The notes under the pieces were generated by a model. The model made no database searches, had not been told where the DNA came from, and was given only the letters and a program-made list of their open reading frames with translations. A program made the position numbers and the translations under genes. From the NCBI RefSeq assembly GCF_040371945.1, contig NZ_BAABWS010000001.1:1488001-1552000 (forward strand): a stretch of 64,000 bases of DNA. Direction: 5' to 3'. This stretch comes from Litorivita sp040371945. GTDB lineage: Bacteria > Pseudomonadota > Alphaproteobacteria > Rhodobacterales > Rhodobacteraceae. The first letter of the stretch is position 1. Each line of letters begins with the position of its first letter. This document shows, piece by piece, positions 7,806 to 16,282 of the stretch.

Positions 7806-9818
7806 CTACCTCAGCGCGCCGGAGGCTTTGAGCGCCGCCGCTTTATCGGCGTTCCACCACCAGAAATCCAAAATCCCCAAAGCATAGGGCGGCAATTCGG
7901 CGGGGTGCTCATACATGTTCCAATAGGCCACCCAAGAGGTGGGGTTATACCAAACGGGGATCATGAAAAACTCGTGCCGCAAGGCACGGTCGAGCGCCAT
8001 AAGCGCCGCGTCCTGCTCTTCGCGGGTGGCCGCATTGAGCGACACGTCGATCAGTTTATCCACCAAGGGCGAGGCAAGGCCCGCAGGGTTGAAGACGTTG
8101 TTTTCCACCTCGGAGGTGCCATACATCTGGATCAATCCGGTGCCCGTGCCGAGGAAGGCCGCGTAATTGTCGAAGATCAGATCGTAATCGCGGTCGCGGT
8201 TGCGCAGGGTGAATTGGCTCGGATCGACCTTTTCAACGCGGATATCCACGCCCATCGCCTCTAGGTTTTGGGCGAAATTCGTAACGACAGCCTCCAATGT
8301 GGCCGAGCCCGACGAATTGATCGGGAAATCCAGCGACAGCTTTTGCCCCGCCGCATTGCGCCGGATCCCGTCATCGCCGACGCTCCATCCCGCCTCGTCG
8401 AGCATCTTCATCGCCGCGCGCAGGTTGCGCCGGTCGGTCAGCCTTTCGGGCTTTGACGTATGGGCCAGAAGCGCAGGCTCGGTGAGCATCTCTTCGGGCA
8501 CCAGATCGCCGAGGGATTTGAGCAACTCAAGCTCCATCCCCTCGGGCGCGCCTTCGGCCTCCAGCGGCGAACCTTGGGTAAAGCTGTGGCGCTGCGAGAA
8601 CAGCCCGTATTGCAACGACGCGTTGGTCCACTCGAAATTATAGGCCAAGGCAATGGCGCGGCGCACATTGCGGTCCTTGAGCGGCTCTTTGCCAAGGTTG
8701 AACACGATGCCCGTGGGGGTCGGCGGGGTGCCATCGGGAAGCTCTTCGAGGATCACATCGCCGCGGTTGCGGGCAGGAAAATCATAGCCCGTTGCCCATT
8801 TTTTCGAATCGCCTTCGGGGCGGAAGGTGTATTCGCCCGCCTTGAAGGCCTCGAAGCTTGCGCTGTCATCGGCGAAATACTCGATGCGGATACGGTCGAA
8901 ATTATGCCGGCCCTTGTTGATCGGCAGGTCTTTGCCCCAATAATCGGGGTTGCGCTTATAGACGATGCGCCGGTTCACCTCGGCGCTTTCGATCACATAG
9001 GGCCCCGATCCAGGCGCGGCATCAAGACGCGGCTCGTCCAGCCGTGCGCCGTTCTGCTCATACCATTTGCGCGCAAAAACCGGCGTGCCGCCGACCTGAT
9101 CAATCAAGGAGCGGCGCGAGATACCCGTGGCAAAGGTGAATTTCACCGTGTGATCGTCCAAGGCTTCGGCGCTGAGCACCCGTTTTTTCACCGCAGTCGC
9201 ATAGGAGGGAAGGCCCTGCTCCAAGAACAGGTTGTGGGTGAAGACCACGTCATGCGCCGTCACCGGCGTGCCGTCCGAAAACCGTGCCTCGGGCCGCATG
9301 TAAAAGATCACCCATGTTTTGCCTTCGTCATACTCAAGCCGCTCGGCCAAAAGCCCGTAGCTCTCGCCATAGACATCGGCGGGCGCGCTGCTGCCGGAGG
9401 CGGGCATCTCGCCCAGCAGACTCTCGTAAACCATCCACGAATACCGCCCCGCGCGACCTTTGCGGCTATAGGGGTTCATCGAATCAAAAGTTCCAGGTGC
9501 GGCTAGAGAAATCTCGCCGCCCTTGGGCGCATCGGGGTTCACATAGTCGAAATGCGGATAATCGGCGGGGTATTTGAGATCGCCGAAAAACGAATAGCCG
9601 TGCGAGCGGATGACACCGTCGCCGGTCGGGGCCTGCATATGGCTTTCGCCGCGCGCCATGCCCGCCGTCCATGCCAAGGCTGCACAAAGCGCGCCCAGCG
9701 CCAGCACCTGCCAAAACCCCTGCGCATTTGCGGGTTTGGCGGCTTTGGCGCGCACTTGCGCGCGGGGCATTGCTTGGCGGCTTCGGGTGCGGTCAAAAAC
9801 GGTGTCGAGATCGCGCAT
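7806..9818 (-). CDS. yejA: Periplasmic peptide-binding protein of the Yej ABC importer
   Basis: 670 residues, SBP family 5 (DppA/OppA/YejA). The N-terminus has a basic region, a hydrophobic stretch (FWQVLALGALCAALAWTAG) and a likely cleavage after ARG or MARGES, so export to the periplasm is expected. The family block HGYSFFGDLKYPADYPHFDY is characteristic of YejA, and FSDGTPVTAHDVVFTHN is the SBP_bac_5 signature. An ATG at 9824 directly abuts GAGGAGG; the ATG at 9818 has six bases of spacing and is preferred. First gene of yejABEF. Confidence 0.9.
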   Translation of the reverse strand: MRDLDTVFDRTRSRQAMPRAQVRAKAAKPANAQGFWQVLALGALCAALAWTAGMARGESHMQAPTGDGVIRSHGYSFFGDLKYPADYPHFDYVNPDAPKGGEISLAAPGTFDSMNPYSRKGRAGRYSWMVYESLLGEMPASGSSAPADVYGESYGLLAERLEYDEGKTWVIFYMRPEARFSDGTPVTAHDVVFTHNLFLEQGLPSYATAVKKRVLSAEALDDHTVKFTFATGISRRSLIDQVGGTPVFARKWYEQNGARLDEPRLDAAPGSGPYVIESAEVNRRIVYKRNPDYWGKDLPINKGRHNFDRIRIEYFADDSASFEAFKAGEYTFRPEGDSKKWATGYDFPARNRGDVILEELPDGTPPTPTGIVFNLGKEPLKDRNVRRAIALAYNFEWTNASLQYGLFSQRHSFTQGSPLEAEGAPEGMELELLKSLGDLVPEEMLTEPALLAHTSKPERLTDRRNLRAAMKMLDEAGWSVGDDGIRRNAAGQKLSLDFPINSSGSATLEAVVTNFAQNLEAMGVDIRVEKVDPSQFTLRNRDRDYDLIFDNYAAFLGTGTGLIQMYGTSEVENNVFNPAGLASPLVDKLIDVSLNAATREEQDAALMALDRALRHEFFMIPVWYNPTSWVAYWNMYEHPAELPPYALGILDFWWWNADKAAALKASGALR

Positions 9819-9936
9819 GCACATCCTCCTCGGAGCCGGTTTTTCCGGCTGGCATTTTACGCAAGGCTAACGGAGGCGGCCTAGGAGTTTCAAGTTGAGA
9901 ATGCGTGAGCCGTCCGTGATCGCGCCCTCAAGGCAC

Positions 9937-9971
9937 AAAAAAGGCCGCCTCCCGATGGACGCGGCCTTTTT
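9937..9971 (-). terminator. Rho-independent terminator after the cytochrome c gene
   Basis: Read on the minus strand, AAAAAGGCCGC and GCGGCCTTTTT arms surround a short loop and the hairpin ends in a T tract. It lies just downstream of the cytochrome c gene at 9994. The A-rich other side could make it work in both directions, which would matter little because yejA transcription starts below it. Confidence 0.85.
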
Positions 9972-9993
9972 CAAATAATTTCAACGCCTGCGC

Positions 9994-10518
9994 TTAGTCG
10001 TCGAGCGTGTCGAGATAGGCAATCAGGTTGGCGCGATCTTCGGGTTTTTTCAAGCCCGAGAAGGACATCTTCGTGCCCGGCGCGAAGCCCTTGGGGTTTT
10101 CGAGGAATTGGTCGAGGTTCTCGGGGCTCCATGTCTGGGCCACGGCCACCAAAGCGCCGGAGTAAGCAAAACCCTCTTCTGTGCCCACGGTGCGGTTCAC
10201 AACATCGTAAAGCGAGGGGCCAGTCGAATTCGCGCCGTCCTCAAGCTTGTGGCAGGCTTTGCACTTGCCAAAGGCTTTCGCGCCCTTGCCCACATCGGCC
10301 GAGGCGAGCAGTTCTGCAAAGCTGGGGCCTTCGGCGGCATCCGTCGCGGCGGCATCGTTGCTGGCCACTTCGATGACATAGCCCGCAGCGTGTTCGCCCT
10401 CGCCATGACCGCCGCCCGTTTCATAAAGCATCTCTGCAGCAAAGTTGCCCAGCAAGAATACCAGCAAGGCGCCACAGCCAGCGCCCAAAACCTTCGTCAT
10501 TGTCATTGTATCAAACAT
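9994..10518 (-). CDS. cycM: Membrane-anchored class I cytochrome c (CycM / c552 type)
   Basis: 174 residues. An N-terminal uncleaved anchor (VLGAGCGALLVFLLGNFAAEML) is followed by an acidic, Ala-rich linker of about 40 residues. The class I cytochrome c domain has the heme motif CKACH, and the sixth ligand methionine is probably in PGTKMSF. This layout matches Paracoccus CycM/cytochrome c552 and Rhodobacter cytochrome cy, which carry electrons from the bc1 complex to terminal oxidases. The gene stands alone, with its own terminator, divergent from pheA. The symbol is by architecture. Confidence 0.85.
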   Translation of the reverse strand: MFDTMTMTKVLGAGCGALLVFLLGNFAAEMLYETGGGHGEGEHAAGYVIEVASNDAAATDAAEGPSFAELLASADVGKGAKAFGKCKACHKLEDGANSTGPSLYDVVNRTVGTEEGFAYSGALVAVAQTWSPENLDQFLENPKGFAPGTKMSFSGLKKPEDRANLIAYLDTLDD

Positions 10519-10644
10519 GGATCAGCCCGTTCTTAATCGGTGTCTTTGGGCGCGTATGTATTCGCTTCCCCTTACCGAACGCAAGGTATAGTTTCCGCGA
10601 CCAAACGCCTCTGAGCGCATTTTATGGACGGGAATGATTGACGA

Positions 10645-11481
10645 ATGACGAAACGAGTGGCTTTTCAAGGCGAACCAGGCGCCTATTCGCATCAAGCTTG
10701 CCGCGAGGCTTTGCCCGATCACGAACCGATGGCCTGTGCCACCTTTGAGGATGCCATCGAGGCCGTGCGCAAGGGCGAGGCCGAACTTGCCATGCTGCCG
10801 GTCGAAAACTCCACCTTCGGGCGGGTCGCCGATATTCACCACCTTCTGCCCGCCTCGGGCCTGCATATCATCAATGAGGCCTATGTGCGGGTGCATATCA
10901 ACTTGCTCGCCCTGCCTGGTGCGACGCTGGACGAGGTGACCTCGGCCACGTCCCATTCCATGCTGCTGGGCCAATGCCGCGACTTTCTGAGCAAACACGG
11001 GATCGAGCGGATCACCGGCGCGGACACCGCCGGATCGGCCCTGCTCATCTCGCAACAAGACGACAAACGCAAAGCCGCCTTGGCCAGCGAATTGGCGGGC
11101 GAGATTTACGGCCTCGACGTTCTGGCCCGTCATATCGAGGACCAGTCCAACAACACGACGCGGTTCTTGATCATGTCGCGCACGCCCGACCTGTCGCGGC
11201 GCGGCAGCGGCGGTATGAAAACCAGCTTTATCTTTGAAGTGCGCAACATCCCCGCCGCGCTTTACAAAGCCATGGGCGGGTTTGCGACCAACGGCATCAA
11301 CATGACCAAGCTCGAAAGCTATATGGTCGGCGGCTCCTTCACCGCGACGCAGTTTTATGCCGACATCGACGGACACCCCGATGACCGCAATGTGCAACTG
11401 GCGCTTGATGAATTGGATTACTTCACCAATTCCATGGCCCTTCTGGGCGTCTATCCTGCCGCGAAAGTGCCCAGCAACTAG
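10645..11481 (+). CDS. pheA: Prephenate dehydratase
   Basis: 278 residues, the usual length of monofunctional prephenate dehydratase, which converts prephenate to phenylpyruvate in phenylalanine synthesis. The catalytic domain begins VAFQGEPGAYSHQAC and includes MLPVENSTFGRV and the catalytic TRF motif in NNTTRFLIMSR. The C-terminal ACT domain has the phenylalanine-binding stretch LESYMVGGSFTATQFY, so feedback inhibition is expected. No chorismate mutase domain is fused. The ATG at 10645 follows a weak TTGACG; no other in-frame start fits the conserved N-terminus. Confidence 0.95.
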   Translation: MTKRVAFQGEPGAYSHQACREALPDHEPMACATFEDAIEAVRKGEAELAMLPVENSTFGRVADIHHLLPASGLHIINEAYVRVHINLLALPGATLDEVTSATSHSMLLGQCRDFLSKHGIERITGADTAGSALLISQQDDKRKAALASELAGEIYGLDVLARHIEDQSNNTTRFLIMSRTPDLSRRGSGGMKTSFIFEVRNIPAALYKAMGGFATNGINMTKLESYMVGGSFTATQFYADIDGHPDDRNVQLALDELDYFTNSMALLGVYPAAKVPSN

Positions 11482-11507
11482 GCCCATTTTTCACCTCATC
11501 AACGCTG

Positions 11508-11533
11508 CGCCTCGCGGTTTGCGGGGCGTTTTG
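11508..11533 (+). terminator. Probable terminator of pheA
   Basis: CGCCTCGC and GCGGGGCG pair (one G-U) around GGTTT and are followed by TTTTG. It lies 27 bases after the pheA stop codon. Confidence 0.6.
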
Positions 11534-11611
11534 CGTTGCGGCGCCTTTTCGCCCGTTGGTCCGACGGAAACCCGCGAGCCGTGCGTATCATCCACAGACA
11601 CACACAACAGG

Positions 11612-11764
11612 ATGAGACGAATGAAACCGCTTTGGCTTGCTGCACTTACCGTTGCCCTTTTGCTCGCAGGCACCGTGGCGATATTGATCGCCGAACAGTT
11701 ATTCGCGCGTCAAACCGGCGCGCTCAGCGCCCCGCCGCACATCGCAACGAGCGAATTTATGTAA
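11612..11764 (+). CDS. Small single-span membrane or secreted protein, unknown
   Basis: A short frame of 50 codons: MRRMKPLWLAALTVALLLAG, then AILIAEQLFARQTG and a short polar tail ending EFM. The first 30 residues are one strong hydrophobic helix after basic residues, as in a signal anchor. ACAGG precedes the ATG at 11612, and CAGGATGAG precedes a second ATG at 11621; either may be used. It sits between the pheA terminator and the convergent SRPBCC gene. I do not recognise a family. The coherent N-terminus supports a real gene, but its length leaves doubt. Confidence 0.45.
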   Translation: MRRMKPLWLAALTVALLLAGTVAILIAEQLFARQTGALSAPPHIATSEFM

Positions 11765-11789
11765 TGGATGTCTGGCGAAAGCTGCGCGC

Positions 11790-12257
11790 TCAAACGATGC
11801 GCGAAAACCGCTCTTCGATCTCTTTGGCATATTCTGCCACCTTGAGATTGAACCGCTTGTTCAAATTATTGCGCGCCAGTTTCAAAGATTGCACCAACAA
11901 ACGCGCCGAAAGCGTTTTTGGCGTCAGGCCGACGCTGATGTTCATCCGTGTGCGCCCGCGCGACAACGCCACCAAATCGATCTGCATCGCGCCTTCGAGA
12001 CCTTGAGAAACCGATTGGAAGGCCATCAAGTTGGGCGCATCATATTCGGTCAATTCGATATGCATCTCGCGGTTCTTGCCGCGCATCGGAAACCGCGCAT
12101 CCCACGCCATACCAGCGCTCGGCACGGGGCGGTCCACCACACGTTTGACCTCTGCACCGCGGCGCAGCACCGATCTCTCAAAGCCGGAGAAATCCGAGAC
12201 CTGCGCAAAAACATGATCAATCGGAGCTTCGATATCTTGGTGTGTGGTAAACTGCAT
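11790..12257 (-). CDS. SRPBCC-family (START-like) protein
   Basis: 155 residues from the ATG at 12257. It begins MQFTTHQDIEAPIDHVFAQV, the usual opening of polyketide cyclase/SRPBCC folds, with alternating strands and the closing long helix (LLVQSLKLARNNLNKRFN). These proteins bind hydrophobic ligands in a helix-grip cavity; no ligand can be inferred. The open frame runs 77 codons further upstream, but that part has no family similarity and no ribosome binding site. It lies downstream of nudC on the same strand, 49 bases apart, and may be cotranscribed. Confidence 0.75.
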   Translation of the reverse strand: MQFTTHQDIEAPIDHVFAQVSDFSGFERSVLRRGAEVKRVVDRPVPSAGMAWDARFPMRGKNREMHIELTEYDAPNLMAFQSVSQGLEGAMQIDLVALSRGRTRMNISVGLTPKTLSARLLVQSLKLARNNLNKRFNLKVAEYAKEIEERFSRIV

Positions 12258-12306
12258 CAGGTCTGCTCTCGTCGGTTTGCCGATTTTTCTTGGGGGTATT
12301 GTTGCG

Positions 12307-13278
12307 TTAATCCAACCTGTCCGCAAGCCAGTTGCGCAGGATAAATTGTGCAATGGCCCCTTTCCGTGCGGGCAGCAAATCGGGATTTTGCCCCGCAAAG
12401 GAGGCCAATATCTCCTCGCGGGTGAACCAACGCGCATCTTCGATCTCTTTGGGGTCAATGACGATATCCGTATCAAGCGCCTCGCCATGGCAACCGAACA
12501 TCAAGGAATTCGGAAAAGGCCAAGGCTGGCTGGCCAGATAGTCCACGGCGCCCACTTTGATGCGCGCCTCTTCATAGACCTCGCGCCGCACCGCACCCTC
12601 AATCGGCTCGCCCGATTCCACGAACCCCGCGAGCAGAGAATACATTCCCGCAGGCCATCCGTGCGAACGCCCCATCAGCACCGAATTGCCACGGGTGATC
12701 AACATGATCACCACCGGATCGGTGCGCGGATAATGCTCTGCCCCGCAAGAGGCACAATTGCGTTGCCATCCGGCCAAAGCCATCTGCGACGGCTGCCCGC
12801 ATTTCGAGCAAAACATATGGCTGCGGTGCCAGTTGAAATTCGCCACCGCCGCCGCGGTCAGCTCCGCCTCCATCGGGGTCAGTTGCGAGGCCATCGCGAG
12901 GCGAAGCTCGGTAAATGCCGCCTCGGGCGCGGTAGGATGCGACTGTAGCGAGCGGTCCAGAAAGCTGCCCATCTGCGTCTCGTCCACATCCGCAGGCGAC
13001 CACTGCGCCAGATCTACCGCAAAAATATAGGCCCCTTGAACATCGCGCCCCAGCAAGATGCGTGCCTGCGATGCATCGCGCATGATCGGGTGGTCCAGCG
13101 GCAAAAGCATCAACCCGCCCTGACCATGATCCGCGAGCAACGGCTTGCCGCGCCACAAAACAAGCGTCCGGCTGGTATCCGCAGCGAGCGCCTGCGCCAG
13201 CCCCTGTGCATCGCTGCGCAGCTCGCCCGCACGATCCAATCCCGCACCGCCAAAGGTTACTGTCTCTGCAATTTTCAT
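12307..13278 (-). CDS. nudC: NAD+ diphosphatase / Nudix hydrolase NudC
   Basis: 323 residues. Zn-ribbon cysteines C157, C160, C175 and C178 (CSKCG, CASCG) lie before the Nudix domain. The Nudix box is at about 218-240, with GFVESGEPIEGAVRREVYEE giving the REVxEE core. It is followed by SQPWPFPNSLM, the sequence that marks NADH pyrophosphatases among Nudix enzymes. NudC hydrolyses NAD(H) to NMN(H) and AMP and in E. coli also removes NAD caps from RNA. Start is the ATG at 13278. It is divergent from the cpdB-like gene, with about 258 bases between them in which I see no clear promoter box. Confidence 0.93.
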   Translation of the reverse strand: MKIAETVTFGGAGLDRAGELRSDAQGLAQALAADTSRTLVLWRGKPLLADHGQGGLMLLPLDHPIMRDASQARILLGRDVQGAYIFAVDLAQWSPADVDETQMGSFLDRSLQSHPTAPEAAFTELRLAMASQLTPMEAELTAAAVANFNWHRSHMFCSKCGQPSQMALAGWQRNCASCGAEHYPRTDPVVIMLITRGNSVLMGRSHGWPAGMYSLLAGFVESGEPIEGAVRREVYEEARIKVGAVDYLASQPWPFPNSLMFGCHGEALDTDIVIDPKEIEDARWFTREEILASFAGQNPDLLPARKGAIAQFILRNWLADRLD

Positions 13279-13536
13279 GCCCGTTCCTTTTGCTTGCGCC
13301 TTGTAATCCGGCCCCGTTCACTTGATGCCTCGCCCGCCGCCAATGCGCAATGCGTCGTCAAAAGCACATTTGGGTGATTTTTTTTCGCAAACACACCTTA
13401 AAGTTGATTGATTAGATATTTCATTGTGTTATGAGGTTCTCCACCGAGTAAATGTGATGCCGATTTTGCAAGCCAGTCCCGTGCTTGGGGCCGCCTACGC
13501 CTCCAAGCCTCCAAATAACGACAATACAGGTCCCAC

Positions 13537-15456
13537 TTGCCCCACCGAACTTCACATCCGCCCGCGCCCGCCACATCCGCACAAGCCACTCTCAGAGTGC
13601 TTGCAACATCCGACGTGCACGTCAACTTGCGCAGCTATGATTACTTCGCAGACCGTCCGACCACATCGGGCGGCCTAGCGCGTATTGCAACATTGGTCCG
13701 GCAACAGCGCCGCGACGCAGACAATAGCATTCTCGTCGACAACGGCGACTTCTTGCAAGGCTCGCTCTTGGGCGATTACATCGCCTATGAGCGCGACAAG
13801 AATGACCCCGCGCCACATCCGGCGATCGCTGCGATGAACCGGATGTCCTATGACGCGGTCGGTCTGGGCAACCACGAGTTTAATTTCGGCCTCGACTTCT
13901 TGAGCAAATCGCTGGCCGATGCGCGGTTTCCGGTGCTGTGCTCCAATGTGTTCTCGCCGCCCGAAGCCGCGCGCCACCGCACGTTCGAGCAAACCCTCAT
14001 GCCGCCCTTCACCATCTTGACGCGCGACATCTGCTGCGAGGGCGGCAGCATAGAGCCGCTGCGCATCGGCATATTCTCGGTTCTGCCCACACAGATGATG
14101 ATCTGGGACCGCCGGCACGTTCTGGGCCATGTCGAAACCCATGATATTGTCGAAACCGCCCGCACATTGGTGCCCAAAATTCGTGCAGAGGGCGCGGATA
14201 TTGTGATCGCCCTGTGCCATTCGGGCCTCGGGGACGCGGATTATCGGCGCAATATGGAACATGCGGCCCTGCCCTTGGCTGCGGTTTCGGGGATCGATGC
14301 GATGGTTTGCGGGCACAGCCATTTACAATTCCCCGGACCCGACCACGCCAGCAGCGAGCATGTGAACCCGAACAACGGCACCATCTGCGGCACCCCTGCC
14401 GTCATGCCCGGATTTGGCGGAAATGTCCTTGGGCAAATTGATTTGAACCTCCTGCGCGAAGGCGGCATTTGGCGGGTAAAGAGCCACGAAAGCCAACTGC
14501 TGCCCACTGCCGTGCGCGGTGCGGATCATGCCCCGCAGGCTTTGGTCGAAGAGGATACGGAGATCCTTGCCTGCACCGAAGAGGCGCATAAACAAACCCT
14601 GACCTATCTACGGCGGCCGGTTGGGGCGATCACGCGCCCCGTGCACAGCTATTTCTCGCTGCTGGGCACCGATGCCTCCGTCCAAATGGTCACCGAAGCG
14701 CAAAAGCACCACCTTGCGCAGTTAACCAAAGGGACCCAATGGGAAGGGCTGCCGGTGCTTTCAGCCGCAGCGCCGTTCAAGACCGGCGGTCGCGGCGGGC
14801 CGGAGAACTACACGTACCTGCCATCGGGCACTTTGGCCCTCGGCAATCTTGCCGATCTTTATGTCTTTCCCAATATGTTCCGTGCCGTGCAAGTCAACGG
14901 CGCGCAGCTCGCCGGATGGCTCGAGCGCGCGGCCGGCGTGTTTCAAACGATTACCCAGTCGCGCGAAGATCAAATGCTTCTCGATCCCGATTTCCCCAGC
15001 TACAATTTCGACGTGATCGACGGGGTCACATACCAAATCGACATCACCCGCCCCCCTCGCTTTAACGAGCGCGGCAGAACCGCAAATGCCGGATCCGAGC
15101 GCATATTGAACCTGTGCTACAACGGTGCACCGGTGCGCGCTAACGACAAATTCCTGATTGCGACAAACTCGTTTCGGGCTGGCGGTGGTGGCGATTTTCC
15201 AGGGGCGGAGGGCGACACAGTTGTCATTCGCAGCGATCAAACCAGCCGTCAGATCGTTCTGGATTACATCCAGTCCGGCCTTGTCAACGATTTGCAGCAT
15301 CGCGAAATCTGGTCATTTGCCCCTGCGGGCGGGGCGCAGCTCTTGTTCGACACATCGCCGCAAGCGCGCGACCATATGGAGGAGATCGCACAATTCTCCC
15401 CCGAAGACCTTGGCGATCTCGAAAACGGTTTTGCCCGCCTGCGCCTAACCCTCTGA
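13537..15456 (+). CDS. cpdB: 2',3'-cyclic-nucleotide 2'-phosphodiesterase / 3'-nucleotidase (CpdB type)
   Basis: 639 residues. The N-terminal metallophosphatase domain has LRVLATSDVHVNL, DNGDFLQGS, GLGNHEFNFGLDF and VCGHSHLQFPGP, the metal ligands of the 5'-nucleotidase/CpdB family. The C-terminal 5'-nucleotidase substrate domain includes DLYVFPNMFRAVQVNGAQL. It should hydrolyse 2',3'-cyclic nucleotides and 3'-nucleotides. Homologues are usually periplasmic, but no signal peptide is visible. A stop codon at 13516 precedes the frame, and the only starts before the domain are TTG at 13537 (used here) and a GTG inside the first strand. The start is therefore uncertain. Confidence 0.85.
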   Translation: MPHRTSHPPAPATSAQATLRVLATSDVHVNLRSYDYFADRPTTSGGLARIATLVRQQRRDADNSILVDNGDFLQGSLLGDYIAYERDKNDPAPHPAIAAMNRMSYDAVGLGNHEFNFGLDFLSKSLADARFPVLCSNVFSPPEAARHRTFEQTLMPPFTILTRDICCEGGSIEPLRIGIFSVLPTQMMIWDRRHVLGHVETHDIVETARTLVPKIRAEGADIVIALCHSGLGDADYRRNMEHAALPLAAVSGIDAMVCGHSHLQFPGPDHASSEHVNPNNGTICGTPAVMPGFGGNVLGQIDLNLLREGGIWRVKSHESQLLPTAVRGADHAPQALVEEDTEILACTEEAHKQTLTYLRRPVGAITRPVHSYFSLLGTDASVQMVTEAQKHHLAQLTKGTQWEGLPVLSAAAPFKTGGRGGPENYTYLPSGTLALGNLADLYVFPNMFRAVQVNGAQLAGWLERAAGVFQTITQSREDQMLLDPDFPSYNFDVIDGVTYQIDITRPPRFNERGRTANAGSERILNLCYNGAPVRANDKFLIATNSFRAGGGGDFPGAEGDTVVIRSDQTSRQIVLDYIQSGLVNDLQHREIWSFAPAGGAQLLFDTSPQARDHMEEIAQFSPEDLGDLENGFARLRLTL

Positions 15457-15582
15457 GGCCCGCGCACTGCCTATTTAAGAGCGAAGTTCCCCCTAGGCAC
15501 GGATGGACATTTGCCCTGCAATAGGGTCTTTGCAGCCCAAAGCCCCGCCAGTTTGGCGCGGCGCGGCAGCAGGACCAACCGA

Positions 15583-15933
15583 ATGCGTTTATTTCCTTTG
15601 ATCAGACTGCTCTTGGCCGCCATCATCGTCGCCGCCGCAGTGGCCATCGCGACGCGTCCGCCCCAAGCCCGATTGGCCGCAAACATGCCCGATGCCCTGC
15701 GCGCCGCGGTGATGAAAGGCGATTTTGCGCCTGCGAATAAGACCGTGGCGCAAGGGCTGTCCGATATATGCAAAGTCTCGGCGACGGCCTGTTTCGAGCT
15801 GGTCAAACCTCATGTGACGCAAAGGGTCAGCGACCGGCTGGTCTATAACCACTACGCACTAAACGGTTTCGGGCGCGTTCTGGCCTGCTATGGAGCCTTC
15901 GGGAAAATCCGCTGCGGCACTGGCACGCCATAG
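15583..15933 (+). CDS. Small exported or membrane-anchored hypothetical protein
   Basis: 116 residues from the ATG at 15583, preceded by GCAGGACC. The N-terminus is MRLFPLIRLLLAAIIVAAAV, a signal peptide or anchor. The rest is soluble with four cysteines (ICKVSATAC and later CYGAFGKIRC), which could form disulfides in the periplasm. An upstream in-frame start at 15511 adds 24 residues without hydrophobic character and is not favoured. No family recognised. Confidence 0.6.
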   Translation: MRLFPLIRLLLAAIIVAAAVAIATRPPQARLAANMPDALRAAVMKGDFAPANKTVAQGLSDICKVSATACFELVKPHVTQRVSDRLVYNHYALNGFGRVLACYGAFGKIRCGTGTP

Positions 15934-16035
15934 CAGCACACAAACGCGGCAGCCTGTCCGCGCTGCGAGCGCAACGTTGCCGTGCCACTTATGCGTAAGG
16001 CTTGCGAATCCGCCGCGCGGCCCCTATATGCAGCC

Positions 16036-16133
16036 TTGAGAGGTTGGCGCGGGCGAGCGCCTCGCCAACCCGGTCAGATCCGGAAGGAAGCAGCCGTAAC
16101 GAGCCCCGCTTGGGTCGTTGTCCAGCCTCTCAC
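16036..16133 (+). ncRNA. ffs: Signal recognition particle RNA (small bacterial type)
   Basis: Contains the highly conserved SRP RNA core GGTCAGATCCGGAAGGAAGC followed by AGCCGTAACGAG, the GGAA tetraloop and symmetric loop that bind Ffh. The ends GAGAGGTTGG and CCAGCCTCTC pair to close the long hairpin, giving about 96 bases. The exact ends are approximate. It lies alone between a small hypothetical gene and rsgA, and is probably transcribed from its own promoter. Confidence 0.95.
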
Positions 16134-16282
16134 CTCACGCCGCGCCGCGCGGCCCTTGCCGGAGGGATGTTTATGACCTGCATTGATGTCCTACTCCGCA
16201 CGGCCTGACCGCTGGTTTTGGCGCGCGCCCTTTGCATCCCTCTCCAGTGCTCCGCTCTACGCGGCCAGCTTCGGCCCTCCAC

